A DNA stretch of 64,000 bases from Shimia sp. (GCF_022448905.1 NZ_JAKVCW010000012.1:1-64000); one strand, 5' to 3'. Shown: positions 45,287 through 55,785, counted from the first letter of the stretch. The notes: generated by a model from the sequence alone, not told the origin. Numbers and translations are program-made.

Positions 45287-46083
45287 CAGGCTTCTTTCAG
45301 CTCCACTTTAGGGGCGTAGGCAATGAAGAACGGGTTGGCAAAATCTTCTTTACCGTACTTCAGCGGCGTGTGGTCATCAAAGCGCACAACATCCCCGCCA
45401 GCGCCCAACAGCACCGCATGACCCGCAGCGGTGTCCCACTCCATAGTGCGACCAACGCGCGGATAGACATCCGCCTCACCCGTGGCCACCAGACAGAACT
45501 TCAGCGAGGACCCCGCGCTCTTCATGTCTTTGACATTGTATTTGTTGATGTAATCGTCGGTCGCCTGATCGCGGTGGGACTTGGACGCCACGACGTAAAG
45601 CGCCGCGTTGTCGCTGTCCGCCACATTGATCGCTTTGACCTCACCCACGGTCTCCGGGTCAAACGCGCCGGTCTCTTCCACCGCCTGACCGTCAGCTTGC
45701 GTGAAGAACATGCGGTTCTTGGCCGGTGCGTAAACCACACCACGCTGCGGCACGCCGTTTTCGACGTAGGCAATGTTCACGGTGAAATCGCCACGGCGAT
45801 GAATGAACTCTTTGGTGCCATCCAGCGGATCAACGATCAAAAATGTATCGCCTTTCGCTGTGTGGCTCTCTGCCTGTTCCTCGGTCACCAGCATCACATC
45901 CGGAAATGCCGCCCGCAAACCGGCCGAAATCAGCGCATCTGCTGCCTCATCTGCCGCTGTCACTGGGCTGTCATCGCTTTTCACTTTCACATCAAAGTCA
46001 TCCGCTTGATAAATTTTCATAATTTCGGCACCAGCCTCAATGGCCAGCTTGCGAATAACCGGGATCAAACTGTCGTAATTCAA
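45286..46083 (-). CDS. cysQ: 3'(2'),5'-bisphosphate nucleotidase CysQ
   Basis: This inositol-monophosphatase-fold enzyme of about 265 residues hydrolyses PAP (and PAPS), the inhibitory by-product of sulfotransferases and sulfate assimilation. Metal-site motifs are VTEEQAE, the signature IVDPLDGTKEFIHRRGDF and MEWDTAAGHAVLLGAGGDV. The start is placed at a TTG (46083) because TAGGAG lies seven bases before it. The ATG at 46104 lacks such a site. It is the first gene of the cysQ-kdsB-GT2-epimerase unit, and its placement fits the tandem sulfotransferase in the same locus. Confidence 0.93.
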   Translation of the reverse strand: MNYDSLIPVIRKLAIEAGAEIMKIYQADDFDVKVKSDDSPVTAADEAADALISAGLRAAFPDVMLVTEEQAESHTAKGDTFLIVDPLDGTKEFIHRRGDFTVNIAYVENGVPQRGVVYAPAKNRMFFTQADGQAVEETGAFDPETVGEVKAINVADSDNAALYVVASKSHRDQATDDYINKYNVKDMKSAGSSLKFCLVATGEADVYPRVGRTMEWDTAAGHAVLLGAGGDVVRFDDHTPLKYGKEDFANPFFIAYAPKVELKEA

Positions 46084-46201
46084 AGGAGGTCTCCTAAAAG
46101 GCATTTGTTGTTTATTTCCATCGCGCCCCTTATGCTCTCTGCGTAACAGAACGGCAAGAAATCCCTGCCATATTAAGGGCGCTCCGCAACCGGCACAGGC
46201 A

Positions 46202-47023
46202 ATGTTTCAGCAATCCGCACCCAAAACGACCTTCGCGTCGGCACTTAATATCGCCGAACTAATCTACCACGCCATTGTCCGAAGCGTGCGCAAAAGCCAT
46301 GGCAACGCGCTTATGTCGATTGTCATGAATATGCTGCAAACCGTGATCTTCGTGATGGCGTTTTACGTAATGTTCTCGGTGCTCGGCCTGCGCGGCGCGG
46401 CCCTGCGCGGTGACTTCCTCATCTACATCATGTCCGGCGTTTTCCTGTTTATGACCCACACCAAAACCATGGGGTCAGTGGTCAATTCCGAGGGTCCCTC
46501 CTCGCCGATGATGAAACACGCGCCGATGAACACCATCATCGCGATCATGTCCGCCGCGCTTGGCACGCTTTATATTCAAGTGCTCTCTTTGGCTGCGATC
46601 CTGTTTGTCTACCACGTCGCCTTCACCCCGTTTGAGATCGATCAGCCCATTCCAACCTTTGGCATGTTGCTGCTGGCCTGGTTCACCGGCCTCGCCATCG
46701 GCACCGTTTTTCTGGCCCTCAAACCTTGGTTCCCGACCTTTGTCGGCATCGCCAACACCATCTACGCCCGCGCCAATATGATCGCCTCCGGCAAGATGTT
46801 TGTGGCCAACACCCTGCCGCCGTTCATGCTGGCGATGTTTGACTGGAACCCGCTGTTTCACTGTATCGACCAGGCACGCGGCTTTGCCTTTATCAACTAT
46901 TTCCCGCGCAACTCCTCCATCGAGTATCCGATCATCGTTGGTATGGTGCTGTTGATGGTGGGCCTGATGGGCGAATTCTACACCCGCAAACACGCATCCT
47001 TGTCTTGGAGTGCCCGTCGCTGA
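46202..47023 (+). CDS. ABC-2 type polysaccharide export permease (KpsM-like)
   Basis: This 273-residue inner membrane protein has about six helices of the ABC-2 type. It begins with a cytoplasmic amphipathic stretch, then MLQTVIFVMAFYVMFSVLGL, LSLAAILFVYHVAF, GMLLLAWFTGLAIGTVFLAL and the closing YPIIVGMVLLMVGLMGEF. The layout fits permeases exporting capsule or O-polysaccharide (KpsM, Wzm). No ATP-binding partner (KpsT/Wzt) is encoded in the window. It is divergent from cysQ, and its TGA overlaps the ATG of the next gene. Confidence 0.85.
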   Translation: MFQQSAPKTTFASALNIAELIYHAIVRSVRKSHGNALMSIVMNMLQTVIFVMAFYVMFSVLGLRGAALRGDFLIYIMSGVFLFMTHTKTMGSVVNSEGPSSPMMKHAPMNTIIAIMSAALGTLYIQVLSLAAILFVYHVAFTPFEIDQPIPTFGMLLLAWFTGLAIGTVFLALKPWFPTFVGIANTIYARANMIASGKMFVANTLPPFMLAMFDWNPLFHCIDQARGFAFINYFPRNSSIEYPIIVGMVLLMVGLMGEFYTRKHASLSWSARR

Positions 47024-47616
47024 TGCGCTTTGTCCTTTTGTTTCTGTTGTGGCCTTTCGTTGCCTTAGCCGACCCATTCCCCGCGCTTTTCAACGTGACG
47101 GGCGTCGCCGCCAACGACACACTCAATGTCCGCGCCCAGCCCAATGGCAGTGCTGAAAAGCGCGGCACCCTTGCCCACGACGCAAAAAATATCGAGGTCA
47201 CAGCCACCAACGACGCCGGCACATGGGGCCGCGTCAATTTGGGCGAAACCAGCGGTTGGGTTGCGATGCGCTACCTTGCGCGCCACGAAGACAATCCCGA
47301 CTACGCATTGGCTCACGCGCTGACCTGCTTTGGCACAGAACCTTTCTGGTCTGCCGACATCACGCAGGGCCAAGGCGTCGCTATCAGAACGCCGGAAACC
47401 CAGATCGACATCCCTGGCGCGGGTCTGATTGTGCCCGCCAGTGGTCGCACAGACCTCTACGCCCTCGGCTTTGCTGACTCCTCCGCGCAAATACGCCGCG
47501 CCGAATGCAATGACGGCATGTCAGACCGCATGTTTGGTCTCCAGGTCGGCCTGTTCCTGCGCCATGATCAAAGCGCAACGCTCTACGCGGGCTGCTGCTC
47601 GATCGCTATGCACTAA
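47023..47616 (+). CDS. Exported SH3-domain-containing protein
   Basis: This 197-residue protein has a signal peptide (FVLLFLLWPFVALA) and a bacterial SH3-like domain (about residues 20-90: FNVTGVAANDTLNVRAQPN, GWVAMRYL). It then has a C-terminal COG3650-like part with cysteines (LTCFGTEPFWSADI, RAECNDGMSDRMFG, YAGCCSIAMH). SH3b domains often bind cell wall. The start at 47023 overlaps the permease stop (TGATG), so it is co-translated with it. Function unknown. Confidence 0.82.
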   Translation: MRFVLLFLLWPFVALADPFPALFNVTGVAANDTLNVRAQPNGSAEKRGTLAHDAKNIEVTATNDAGTWGRVNLGETSGWVAMRYLARHEDNPDYALAHALTCFGTEPFWSADITQGQGVAIRTPETQIDIPGAGLIVPASGRTDLYALGFADSSAQIRRAECNDGMSDRMFGLQVGLFLRHDQSATLYAGCCSIAMH

Positions 47617-47626
47617 CAGCACAAAC

Positions 47627-48256
47627 CTAAACCGGATCAGCAACCACCCGCAGCGTGATGTTGATCCGTCCGCCATCCGGCAACACAGACGAGCTCCCAA
47701 AGCGAATCCGGTCGACTCCGTGATAGGCCAGCCGCGCCGCGCCACCCATCACAACCACATCACCGGACTTTAGCCAGACCGATTGCGTCTTGCCGCCACG
47801 CTCGGTCCCGCCCATGCGAAACAACCCGTCGTCCCCCAGGCTCACGGATAACACTGGGTAGGAAAAATCGCCTTCGTCATTGTCCTGATGCAGCCCCATG
47901 CGCGCGCCTTCGCCGTAGAAATTGATCAGGCAACAATCTGGTTGCCGCGCCAAATTGGTTTTACTTTGCCACAGATCCAGAATGCGCTGCGGGATCGGCG
48001 GCCAAGCCATGCCATCGGGATGGCGCGCCTCATAGCGGTAGCCTCGTTTGTCGCTGATCCAGCCCAAACGCCCGGCGCTGGTCATTTTCACACTCATCTG
48101 CTTGCCCCAGCGAGTCACCGGATGCCGCATCGGCGCCACCTGCGCCACCGCGCGTAAATCCGAGACCATTGCAGCCTGCTCCTCAGGGGTCAGACAGTCT
48201 TTGAAAATCTCAAAACCGGCAATTTTTAAGGGTTCTGCCAAATTCTCCGCCCTCAT
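47627..48256 (-). CDS. AlkB-family 2-oxoglutarate/Fe(II)-dependent dioxygenase
   Basis: This 209-residue demethylase-type dioxygenase repairs N-methylated bases in DNA or RNA. The iron ligands are H123 and D125 (GLHQDND) and H179 (LAYHGVDR). The 2-oxoglutarate motif is R197-x-N-x-T-x-R203 in GRINITLR. This matches AlkB. The ATG at 48256 gives the normal N-terminus. An MGMT fusion at 5.6 kb provides a second direct alkylation repair route. It is divergent from dnaK. Confidence 0.92.
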   Translation of the reverse strand: MRAENLAEPLKIAGFEIFKDCLTPEEQAAMVSDLRAVAQVAPMRHPVTRWGKQMSVKMTSAGRLGWISDKRGYRYEARHPDGMAWPPIPQRILDLWQSKTNLARQPDCCLINFYGEGARMGLHQDNDEGDFSYPVLSVSLGDDGLFRMGGTERGGKTQSVWLKSGDVVVMGGAARLAYHGVDRIRFGSSSVLPDGGRINITLRVVADPV

Positions 48257-48311
48257 ATTTAAAATGCAGCATAATTTGTAGCGTTTGGGCCACAATCCCC
48301 CTTTCGAGATG

Positions 48312-48340
48312 CTTGCAGCAGTAATTCTTGCTCCCTATAT
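48312..48340 (+). promoter_or_regulatory. Candidate heat-shock (RpoH) promoter of dnaK
   Basis: CTTGCA at 48312-48317 and CCCTATAT at 48333-48340, 15 bases apart, resemble the CTTG ... CCYTATnT pattern of sigma-32 promoters in alphaproteobacteria. It lies about 108 bases before the dnaK ATG. Function is inferred from motif and gene. Confidence 0.5.
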
Positions 48341-48447
48341 ACGCTGCGAAGCGCATTTCGGCTTACCCGCCGTGTGCTAAGTGGATCAGGCTTGGATGCC
48401 ATAACGGGTCCGACCTGAAATATCGCCTTAAGTAGAAGGGATCAAAA

Positions 48448-50364
<1,917 letters not shown>

Positions 50365-50376
50365 GTCGCCCCCTCG

Positions 50377-50428
50377 GAACTGAAAAATCGGGCCGGTCCG
50401 CATCATCCGGATCGGCCCGTTTCAGTTC
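50377..50428 (+). terminator. Long dnaK-dnaJ intergenic hairpin
   Basis: GAACTGAAA (50377-50385) pairs with TTTCAGTTC (50420-50428). Inside it, CGGGCCGGTCCG (50389-50400) pairs with CGGATCGGCCCG (50408-50419) with one G-T, leaving AAT unpaired on one side. The 52-base structure ends 19 bases before dnaJ and has no T tract, so partial termination, processing or dosage control is more likely than full termination. Confidence 0.7.
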
Positions 50429-50447
50429 AGCCAAAGGAGTACCCCCC

Positions 50448-51596
50448 ATGGCAAAACGTGACTTTTACGAGGTGCTTGGCGTCAGCAAAGGGGCCTCGGC
50501 AGACGAAATCAAAAAAGGCTATCGCAAGAAAGCCAAAGAGCTGCACCCGGACCGTAACGCGGACAATCCGGACGCCGAAGCGCAGTTCAAAGAGGCCAAC
50601 GAGGCTTACGAAGTCCTCAAGGACGCCGAGAAAAAAGCGGCCTATGATCGCTTCGGCCACGCCGCCTTCGAAGGTGGCATGGGCGGCGGCGGTCAACGTG
50701 GCGGTCACCCGGGTGGTGACTTCTCTTCCGCCTTCTCTGACGTGTTTGACGACCTGTTTGGCGACTTTATGGGCGGCGGCGGCCAACGCGGCGGCGGGCG
50801 TCAACGCGCCTCCCGTGGCGCCGACCTGCGCTACAACCTGCGTGTGACGCTTGAGGAAGCCTTCTCCGGCCTGCAAAAGACCATCAACGTGCCAACCTCC
50901 GTCAGCTGCGACAGCTGCTCGGGCTCCGGTGCCGAAGGTGGGGCCGAGCCCGCCACCTGTCCGACCTGCTCCGGCATGGGCAAGGTGCGTGCGCAACAGG
51001 GTTTCTTCACCGTGGAACGCACCTGCCCGACCTGTTCGGGTCTGGGACAGATCATCAAGAACCCTTGTAAGTCTTGCGGCGGCCAAGGCCGTGTTGAAAA
51101 AGACCGCGCCCTGTCCGTGAACATCCCGGCAGGTGTGGAAACCGGCACCCGCATCCGTCTGGCAGGTGAAGGCGAAGCTGGCATGCGTGGCGGCCCTTCC
51201 GGCGACCTCTACATCTTCATCGAAGTCAGCCCGCACAAGATCTTTGAGCGGGACGGAGTGAACCTCTACTGCCGCGTGCCGGTCTCCATGTCCAGCGCCG
51301 CACTGGGTGGTGACATCGAAGTGCCCACCATCGACGGTGGCCGCTCGCGCGTGAAGATCCCGGCCGGGTCCCAGTCCGGCCGCCAGATGCGCTTGCGCTC
51401 CAAAGGCATGCCCGCCCTGCGCGGCGGCGGCCAAGGCGACATGATGATCGAACTGGCGGTGGAAACCCCGGTGAACCTCACCAGCCGCCAGAAAGAGCTT
51501 TTGCGTGAATTCGAAGAGCTGTCCGAGGAAAACAACCCGGAAAGCAGCAGCTTCTTCAGCTCCGTCAAAGGCTTTTGGGACAGCATGAAGGGCTAG
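50448..51596 (+). CDS. dnaJ: Molecular chaperone DnaJ (Hsp40)
   Basis: This 382-residue type I J-protein stimulates DnaK. The J domain (about residues 1-70) has HPDRN with the key HPD. A Gly-rich stretch follows ([11 protein letters not shown]...). The zinc region has four CxxCxG-type repeats ([32 protein letters not shown]), followed by the C-terminal substrate domains. AAAGGAG precedes the ATG. A strong terminator follows. Confidence 0.99.
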   Translation: MAKRDFYEVLGVSKGASADEIKKGYRKKAKELHPDRNADNPDAEAQFKEANEAYEVLKDAEKKAAYDRFGHAAFEGGMGGGGQRGGHPGGDFSSAFSDVFDDLFGDFMGGGGQRGGGRQRASRGADLRYNLRVTLEEAFSGLQKTINVPTSVSCDSCSGSGAEGGAEPATCPTCSGMGKVRAQQGFFTVERTCPTCSGLGQIIKNPCKSCGGQGRVEKDRALSVNIPAGVETGTRIRLAGEGEAGMRGGPSGDLYIFIEVSPHKIFERDGVNLYCRVPVSMSSAALGGDIEVPTIDGGRSRVKIPAGSQSGRQMRLRSKGMPALRGGGQGDMMIELAVETPVNLTSRQKELLREFEELSEENNPESSSFFSSVKGFWDSMKG

Positions 51597-51619
51597 ACTG
51601 TTAGCCCCTCCGTCAAATC

Positions 51620-51651
51620 AAAAAGAGCGCCAAATTCTGGCGCTCTTTTTT
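51620..51651 (+). terminator. Strong intrinsic terminator after dnaJ
   Basis: AAAAAGAGCGCCA at 51620-51632 pairs perfectly with TGGCGCTCTTTTT at 51638-51650, with loop AATTC and a T run. Confidence 0.95.
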
Positions 51652-51780
51652 GTAATGATGATCTCTGTCACGAAAATCTCTCTGTGACAGCCAGAACAAC
51701 ACGAGGCGTTACGCCCATTTGCCTTCTCCTGTCATACCAATAAAGTGTGGCGCGAACCTTAATCACAATCGAGCACGAAA

Positions 51781-52314
51781 TTGTCCCCAAGCAGCGTTTT
51801 CTCTCACCTAGTTCTCTGCACTGTATCTTTCTTCTATTGCCTCACCCCCGCGGCAGCGGAACGCTCCAACTCAATGCCAATATATGAAAAGCTTGGAAGA
51901 CAAATTACCGTTCTCCCTTTCGGGGCTCCGGGTGATTTCTCAAAGCATCTTCGAAAGCTTGACGCTGAAAGCTCAGCACTGTCGATCGTTGTGAGTCCAG
52001 AGAATCCCTGGACGGCAGATGTGTGGGTCTTCTTCTTAGAGAAACCCGCTCAGTTGCTGGATTTTCCGCCGTTCATTCAACACGTGTTCCTCAAGTCATT
52101 CTCGGGAGTGCCAGAGGTGACCGCCAGTTACTCCCAGTTCATCTTGAACAACAAAGACACCCACGGAGCCGCATTTCGGTACCTGTGGCATCCAAACACT
52201 GAACCGCGAGGTGTGGGATGCCTGGCAGCTGCTTCCGTCTACCATGATGTGACAGGGCTAATTGACGACGCCGAACTCAATGGGTTGGCGAGGGAATGCA
52301 GAGAAGAGCAGTAG
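51781..52314 (+). CDS. Exported protein of unknown function, atypical composition
   Basis: This reading frame of 177 codons opens with TTG, because no ATG precedes the hydrophobic signal-like segment (HLVLCTVSFFYCLTPAAAE). The mature part (about 150 residues) has no domain I recognise. It contains two cysteines (GVGCLAAAS and ARECREEQ). Base and codon use is less GC-rich than the flanking genes, which suggests recent acquisition (inference). It stands alone between the dnaJ terminator and the binding-protein gene. No clear ribosome binding site is visible, so the start is uncertain. Confidence 0.55.
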   Translation: MSPSSVFSHLVLCTVSFFYCLTPAAAERSNSMPIYEKLGRQITVLPFGAPGDFSKHLRKLDAESSALSIVVSPENPWTADVWVFFLEKPAQLLDFPPFIQHVFLKSFSGVPEVTASYSQFILNNKDTHGAAFRYLWHPNTEPRGVGCLAAASVYHDVTGLIDDAELNGLARECREEQ

Positions 52315-52351
52315 GACGTCCTTGTGCAGCGGTTCGCACCTGGCAAAATGA

Positions 52352-52377
52352 CCCAAGTCCAAAAGGGAGTCCTTGGG
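52352..52377 (-). terminator. Weak hairpin downstream of the binding-protein gene
   Basis: CCCAAG at 52352-52357 pairs with CTTGGG at 52372-52377, and inner GTCC faces GGAGT imperfectly. It lies 40 bases beyond the stop of the minus-strand gene. TCATTTTG follows on that strand. Confidence 0.35.
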
Positions 52378-52417
52378 CCATTCAGCGGGACTTCAAAAAC
52401 AGCCGCGAACCGGACGA

Positions 52418-53260
52418 CTACTCAACAATCGGCGCCATGGTGAAGACCGCGCGGTGAATGTCACCTGGCTGCACGCCGGGCAACGTCTGTTGGAAGATTG
52501 TCTGCATGATGCCGCGCGCATACATACTGGACAGCAGCCGGTCGATCATCAGACGAAACTCTGTGTCGCCACGCGCCATTGCCAACCCGTGTTTCTCTAC
52601 CGTCAGAAGGTTATTGCTTACTTTGATGTTTTCACGCTGCGGGCTGGTGATCCACAGCCCCGCCAAAATGGCCTGATCGCCAAAATAGGCATCAATCTCA
52701 CCATTCTCCATCGCAGTCATTGCCGCGCCATGGTCGTTGAACCGCACCACCTCGGCAAAAGTCGCGGTGGAGGCCAATGTGTTGTTCAAGGCCGTCTCTG
52801 TTGTGCTGTCACGACGTACGCCAAGCTTTTTGCCCGCCAAATCAGCAAAGCTGTCGGACCCGTTGATCGGCAACATCACTGTGGTGCCATCGGCAAAGGT
52901 CGGAATAGAGAAATCGACAAGCTCACGTCGGCCCAAGGTGATGGTTGACGCACCACACAGCAGATCAATTTCTCCTACTGCCACTTTCTCAAATTGGTCC
53001 TGCATGCCCACAGGTATAAATTCGACGTCCAGGTTCGGAATCTGGATGGTGTTCAAGATGCCCTGCGCCAACTCCGCACAGACCATTGGCGTATATCCGG
53101 CCGGGCCACCTTCTTCTGTCTGAAACGACAGCGGCGCCGCATCCAAACGATAGCCCAATTTCAGCAATCCGGTCTCTTTGATCCGGTCAATGGTCTGCGC
53201 CTGCGCAGCACCGGCCAAAACCACACCGGCCAAAAGGGGCATCAAAAAACGTTTCATCAT
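52418..53260 (-). CDS. Amino-acid ABC transporter substrate-binding protein
   Basis: This 280-residue periplasmic binding protein of family 3 (SBP_bac_3) has a signal peptide (RFLMPLLAGVVLAGAAQA). It then has LKLGYRLDAAPLSFQTEEGGPAGYTPMVC, VGEIDLLCGASTITLGRRELVDFS (the family signature) and LAGKKLGVRRDST. It should deliver a polar amino acid or similar ligand. No permease or ATPase gene is adjacent, so it is an orphan here. Two adjacent ATG codons (53260, 53257) follow AGGA. The second has better spacing. Confidence 0.92.
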   Translation of the reverse strand: MMKRFLMPLLAGVVLAGAAQAQTIDRIKETGLLKLGYRLDAAPLSFQTEEGGPAGYTPMVCAELAQGILNTIQIPNLDVEFIPVGMQDQFEKVAVGEIDLLCGASTITLGRRELVDFSIPTFADGTTVMLPINGSDSFADLAGKKLGVRRDSTTETALNNTLASTATFAEVVRFNDHGAAMTAMENGEIDAYFGDQAILAGLWITSPQRENIKVSNNLLTVEKHGLAMARGDTEFRLMIDRLLSSMYARGIMQTIFQQTLPGVQPGDIHRAVFTMAPIVE

Positions 53261-53377
53261 CTATCCTGCCAAACACTCATTTTTGTTGGCGTCACACTCT
53301 CAGGTTCCAGAGGCCACCACAACCGCGTTTCTGGTCGCAAAAGTTAACAAAACCCGCACCTCCGCAAAACAGTCGCG

Positions 53378-53398
53378 ATACCGACGTAATACCGACGT
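53378..53398. repeat. Two direct 10-base repeats at 11-base period
   Basis: ATACCGACGT occurs at 53378-53387 and again at 53389-53398, one base apart, so both copies face the same side of the DNA helix. They lie between the divergent binding-protein gene and radC and may bind a regulator (inference). Confidence 0.5.
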
Positions 53399-53462
53399 CC
53401 CAAACCGGCCAATCTTAGGTGCTATTAACCTTTGATTTACCCTGTTTGGACATTCTTAAGAC

Positions 53463-54224
53463 ATGTCCAAGCCGCGTGACTTTGTGCAAAGGCCGCTCCC
53501 GCTTTTTGAAGCGGATGAAGCCCCTGTCGCGCCGCTACCGTCCGGCAAATTGCCCTCTTATGTGGCTGACCACCGCAAACGCCTCCGCACGCGTTTCCTG
53601 TCTGGCGGCGCGCAAGCTTTGCCGGATTACGAGCTGCTGGAACTCCTGCTCTTCCGCGCCATACCGCGCCAAGATGTAAAACCGCTTGCCCACAAACTCC
53701 TTGAAATATTTGGAGATTTTAATGGTGTGGTGAGCGCGCCGACAGCCCGACTGACTGAGATCAAAGGCGTCGGTGACGCGGTCATCTGTGAGCTCAAAGT
53801 GGTCGAAGCCGCCGCCCACCGCCTCGCCCGCGCCCGCGTCATGCATCGCCGTGTGCTGTCGGATTGGCAGGCGCTGCTGGACTATTGCCACACTACCATG
53901 GCGCATCGCGACACCGAACAATTTAGAGTTTTGTTTTTAGACACAAAAAACACGCTCATAGCCGACGAAGCTCAGGCCCGAGGCACCGTAAACCACGTCC
54001 CAGCCTACCCCCGAGAAGTGGCCAAACGCGCCCTGGAACTCAACGCCAGCGCCTTGATTCTGGTCCACAATCACCCGTCCGGTGATCCGACACCATCTGA
54101 GGCTGACATCACTATGACCCAGCAGATCAATCAGGCCTGTCAGGCACTCTGCCTGACCCTGCATGATCATATAATCATTGGGAAATCTCAGGAACTCAGC
54201 TTCCGCAGCGAAGGCCTTTTGTAG
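53463..54224 (+). CDS. radC: RadC-family JAMM/MPN+ protein
   Basis: This 253-residue protein has an N-terminal helix-hairpin-helix region (LTEIKGVGDAVICELKVVEA) and a C-terminal JAMM metal domain. Its zinc site is HNHPSGDPTPSEAD, with H202, H204 and D215. Despite the name, a role in DNA repair is not established for the family. In Rhodobacterales it may belong with competence/recombination functions. It is convergent with the OmpA fusion gene two bases away. Confidence 0.93.
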   Translation: MSKPRDFVQRPLPLFEADEAPVAPLPSGKLPSYVADHRKRLRTRFLSGGAQALPDYELLELLLFRAIPRQDVKPLAHKLLEIFGDFNGVVSAPTARLTEIKGVGDAVICELKVVEAAAHRLARARVMHRRVLSDWQALLDYCHTTMAHRDTEQFRVLFLDTKNTLIADEAQARGTVNHVPAYPREVAKRALELNASALILVHNHPSGDPTPSEADITMTQQINQACQALCLTLHDHIIIGKSQELSFRSEGLL

Positions 54225-54225
54225 G

Positions 54226-55785
54226 TCACTTAACCCACACCTCGACCCGCCGATTCACCTGCCGCCCCCAGGCGCTGTCATCACAGGCCATCGGCATCGC
54301 CTCGCCAAAGGCATGCACCTGCAAATCAATCCGCTCCGGGTTTGCTGTTTCTGCTGCAGACAGAACAGCCTCCTTCACCACATTGGCGCGTTTCTCGGCA
54401 ATCTGCAGGTTCCCCGTGGCCGGTCCCTCACCGTCAGAAAACCCAACAAAATAAAGACTTCTGGCGTCATACCTCCCCGCCTCAAGCGCCCGTGCCAGCT
54501 GCTGAACGTTAGATCGCGATTGCGCATCCAACTTGGTCGATCCGGTCTGAAATCTGAAGGATGTGGACAGCCTTTTCATACCCGACAGCGTGCCTACCAT
54601 GCCCTGAATTGCGTCCAACGACACCTCTTTGCCCGCGGAGGCTATCGCATTGGCAAACCGATCCCCTTGATGGTTGATCGCGATCTCTTCCGCGGTCTGA
54701 TCTACAAACCCCGCTCGCCTAATGACAATCTGCGCCGAAGGGCTCCGTGTATAACTCAGGAAATCCCGCGCCAGTTTTGGCAACCGTCGCGCTGGAAAAT
54801 ACAAGAACATCGGGGCGTTAAGCGGATAATCCTCTGTCTTGATCGTGCGCCGGGACGCTGCCAACGAGAACCCACACTGGCCGGTCAACGTCAGATGTTT
54901 GGTGTTTCCCGTCTCGGCATAAGACGCGATGCCAATCGCAAACGGATCCCGCTCCACCGCACTCACCATCGCAAGATTCCGGTCATGCCGCACCACTGCG
55001 TCTGCCAGTGACATCTTGGAAGGTTCCATCAACTGATCCTCCACCGCCTGCGCAAACCCCGATTGGGCTGTCAGAAGATGCAAGGTGATCGGAGCATCCG
55101 GTCCGCCAAGGTCATTCCAGTTGGAGATTTTCCCTGCAAAAACATGCGCTAACTGGTTGAGCGACAGGGATGACACAGGGTTCCCAACCGACACCACAGG
55201 GACCATCCCATCAAGCGACAGAACACGGCTGCGATTGGCATCCTCCATGTCCCCCAAACCGGCCTCATAGCCCAGTTGCGCCTCCCGTGGGCGAATTTCC
55301 CGCAGCGACATGGCGATGTCAGCCTCATCTGCCAATAGATCCGCAAACCCCTCATCCGCATTGCTGGCAAGGAAATCGAAGGTCGCCAAGCGTTGCTGCG
55401 TGTCTGGCTCGCTCAGGTGATAGGTGAACCGATGCACCGACTCGCTCTCACGGGTCACAACATAGCCCTCGTTGAGCGCAAAAGCCTCAAGCAACGCTGG
55501 CATCAACACCTCGGCCATGGTGGACGACCCGGAGATCGCGACTTCGGCTACATATTTGATAAGATTGGGGCATCCCGGCCCTTCACACCACACCCCGGAG
55601 CCGTCCACGGTCAGTTCACCATAGACAGTCTCCACGCGGTAGAACTCGCCATCAAAGCCCAACAAAGTGCCCGAAATCTCGACCTCGCCGTCGTGCGATT
55701 TCAACAACACGTCCTGCGCCAAGCTTGAGGATACCCCAACCAAAACGAAAAGTGCGGCGCAAACCGCCGCACGAAATTGCATCAT
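54226..55785 (-). CDS. Phosphate-binding-like / OmpA fusion protein
   Basis: This 519-residue exported protein has a signal peptide (RAAVCAALFVLVGVSSSLAQ). A short N-terminal domain follows (DVLLKSHDGEVEISGTLLGF, about residues 24-80). A PstS-like binding domain spans about residues 85-370 (AISGSSTMAEVLMPALLEAF, VPVVSVGNPVSSLSLNQLAHVFAG). An OmpA peptidoglycan-binding domain spans about 400-519 (FVGFSDGEGPATGN, AEKRANVVKEAV, GRQVNRRVEVWV). This fits a ligand-binding protein held at the cell wall. Ligand and pathway are unknown; phosphate is only a family suggestion. Two adjacent ATG codons follow AGGA. Confidence 0.88.
   Translation of the reverse strand: MMQFRAAVCAALFVLVGVSSSLAQDVLLKSHDGEVEISGTLLGFDGEFYRVETVYGELTVDGSGVWCEGPGCPNLIKYVAEVAISGSSTMAEVLMPALLEAFALNEGYVVTRESESVHRFTYHLSEPDTQQRLATFDFLASNADEGFADLLADEADIAMSLREIRPREAQLGYEAGLGDMEDANRSRVLSLDGMVPVVSVGNPVSSLSLNQLAHVFAGKISNWNDLGGPDAPITLHLLTAQSGFAQAVEDQLMEPSKMSLADAVVRHDRNLAMVSAVERDPFAIGIASYAETGNTKHLTLTGQCGFSLAASRRTIKTEDYPLNAPMFLYFPARRLPKLARDFLSYTRSPSAQIVIRRAGFVDQTAEEIAINHQGDRFANAIASAGKEVSLDAIQGMVGTLSGMKRLSTSFRFQTGSTKLDAQSRSNVQQLARALEAGRYDARSLYFVGFSDGEGPATGNLQIAEKRANVVKEAVLSAAETANPERIDLQVHAFGEAMPMACDDSAWGRQVNRRVEVWVK

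Noticed and set aside
50695-50805. Gly-rich tandem-like stretch in dnaJ as a repeat element
   Set aside because: It is the normal glycine-rich linker of DnaJ proteins.
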